DNA of 6,209 nt, from the NCBI GenBank assembly GCA_937863205.1, contig CALMGA010000475.1, forward strand, positions 1 to 6,209. The letters run 5' to 3'. Below, one piece after another: positions 6,159 through 6,209 of this stretch. Origin of the DNA: an uncultured Beijerinckiaceae bacterium (GTDB lineage Bacteria > Pseudomonadota > Alphaproteobacteria > Rhizobiales > Beijerinckiaceae). The translations under genes were made by a program, and so were the position numbers. Numbering within the stretch: the first letter of the stretch is position 1; each line of letters opens with the position of its first letter. The notes under the pieces were generated by a model. It searched no databases. It was not told where the DNA came from and was given only the letters and a program-made list of their open reading frames with translations.

Positions 6159-6209
6159 GCGTCGTCTGGGCGGCACCTTTCGGTTGGAGGTCTGAACGCG
6201 ACATAGGGA

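Noticed and set aside
5832..6176. Minus-strand open frame of 114 codons over the right flank
   Set aside because: It is in a different frame from the recognisable IS630 C-terminus (5840-5980) and antisense to the small ORF at 6039; its sequence is low-complexity.

Overview
The window looks like an accessory, polysaccharide-type region of a GC-rich bacterium. I would guess an alphaproteobacterium of the Methylobacterium/Acetobacteraceae kind, because of the mixture of IS630- and IS701-like transposase pieces, the overall codon use and the glycosyltransferase architectures. That assignment is inference; no housekeeping gene is present to anchor it.

Layout from left to right. Positions 1-53 (minus) hold what looks like the first 17 codons of a transposase of the IS701 type, running off the left edge. 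A 14-bp perfect palindrome lies just upstream of it (72-85). Positions 153-1146 (minus) are a complete-length but broken IS630-family (DD34E) transposase whose conserved protein can be followed from start to stop only by changing frame five times. Positions 1147-1293 are intergenic. Positions 1294-4116 (plus) are one very long gene for a three-part protein: 38-residue tandem repeats, an RgpF/rhamnan-synthesis-F-like domain and a GT4 (GT-B) glycosyltransferase. After a 52-bp gap, 4169-5785 (plus) encodes a protein with two tandem GT2 (GT-A) glycosyltransferase domains. Positions 5840-5980 (minus) are the last 46 codons of a second, different IS630-type transposase, and 6039-6158 (plus) is a 39-codon coiled-coil ORF that looks like the N-terminus of a longer family.

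The two glycosyltransferase genes are co-directional and closely spaced, so they are probably co-transcribed. Together they carry four putative glycosyl-transfer modules (RgpF, GT4 and two GT2), enough to add several sugars to a surface glycan such as an O-antigen or capsule-like polymer. No flippase, polymerase, exporter or nucleotide-sugar synthesis gene lies in the window, so the glycan cannot be named. The pair is flanked on both sides by decayed transposases in the same orientation, which fits a mobile or recombined glycan cassette.

I see no tRNA, rRNA, CRISPR array, riboswitch or convincing terminator. I did not find a clearly undescribed system. The most interesting items are the repeat-RgpF-GT4 fusion, its regular 38-residue repeat array with a marked base-composition step inside the gene, and the one-directional pattern of frameshifts in the IS630 pseudogene.
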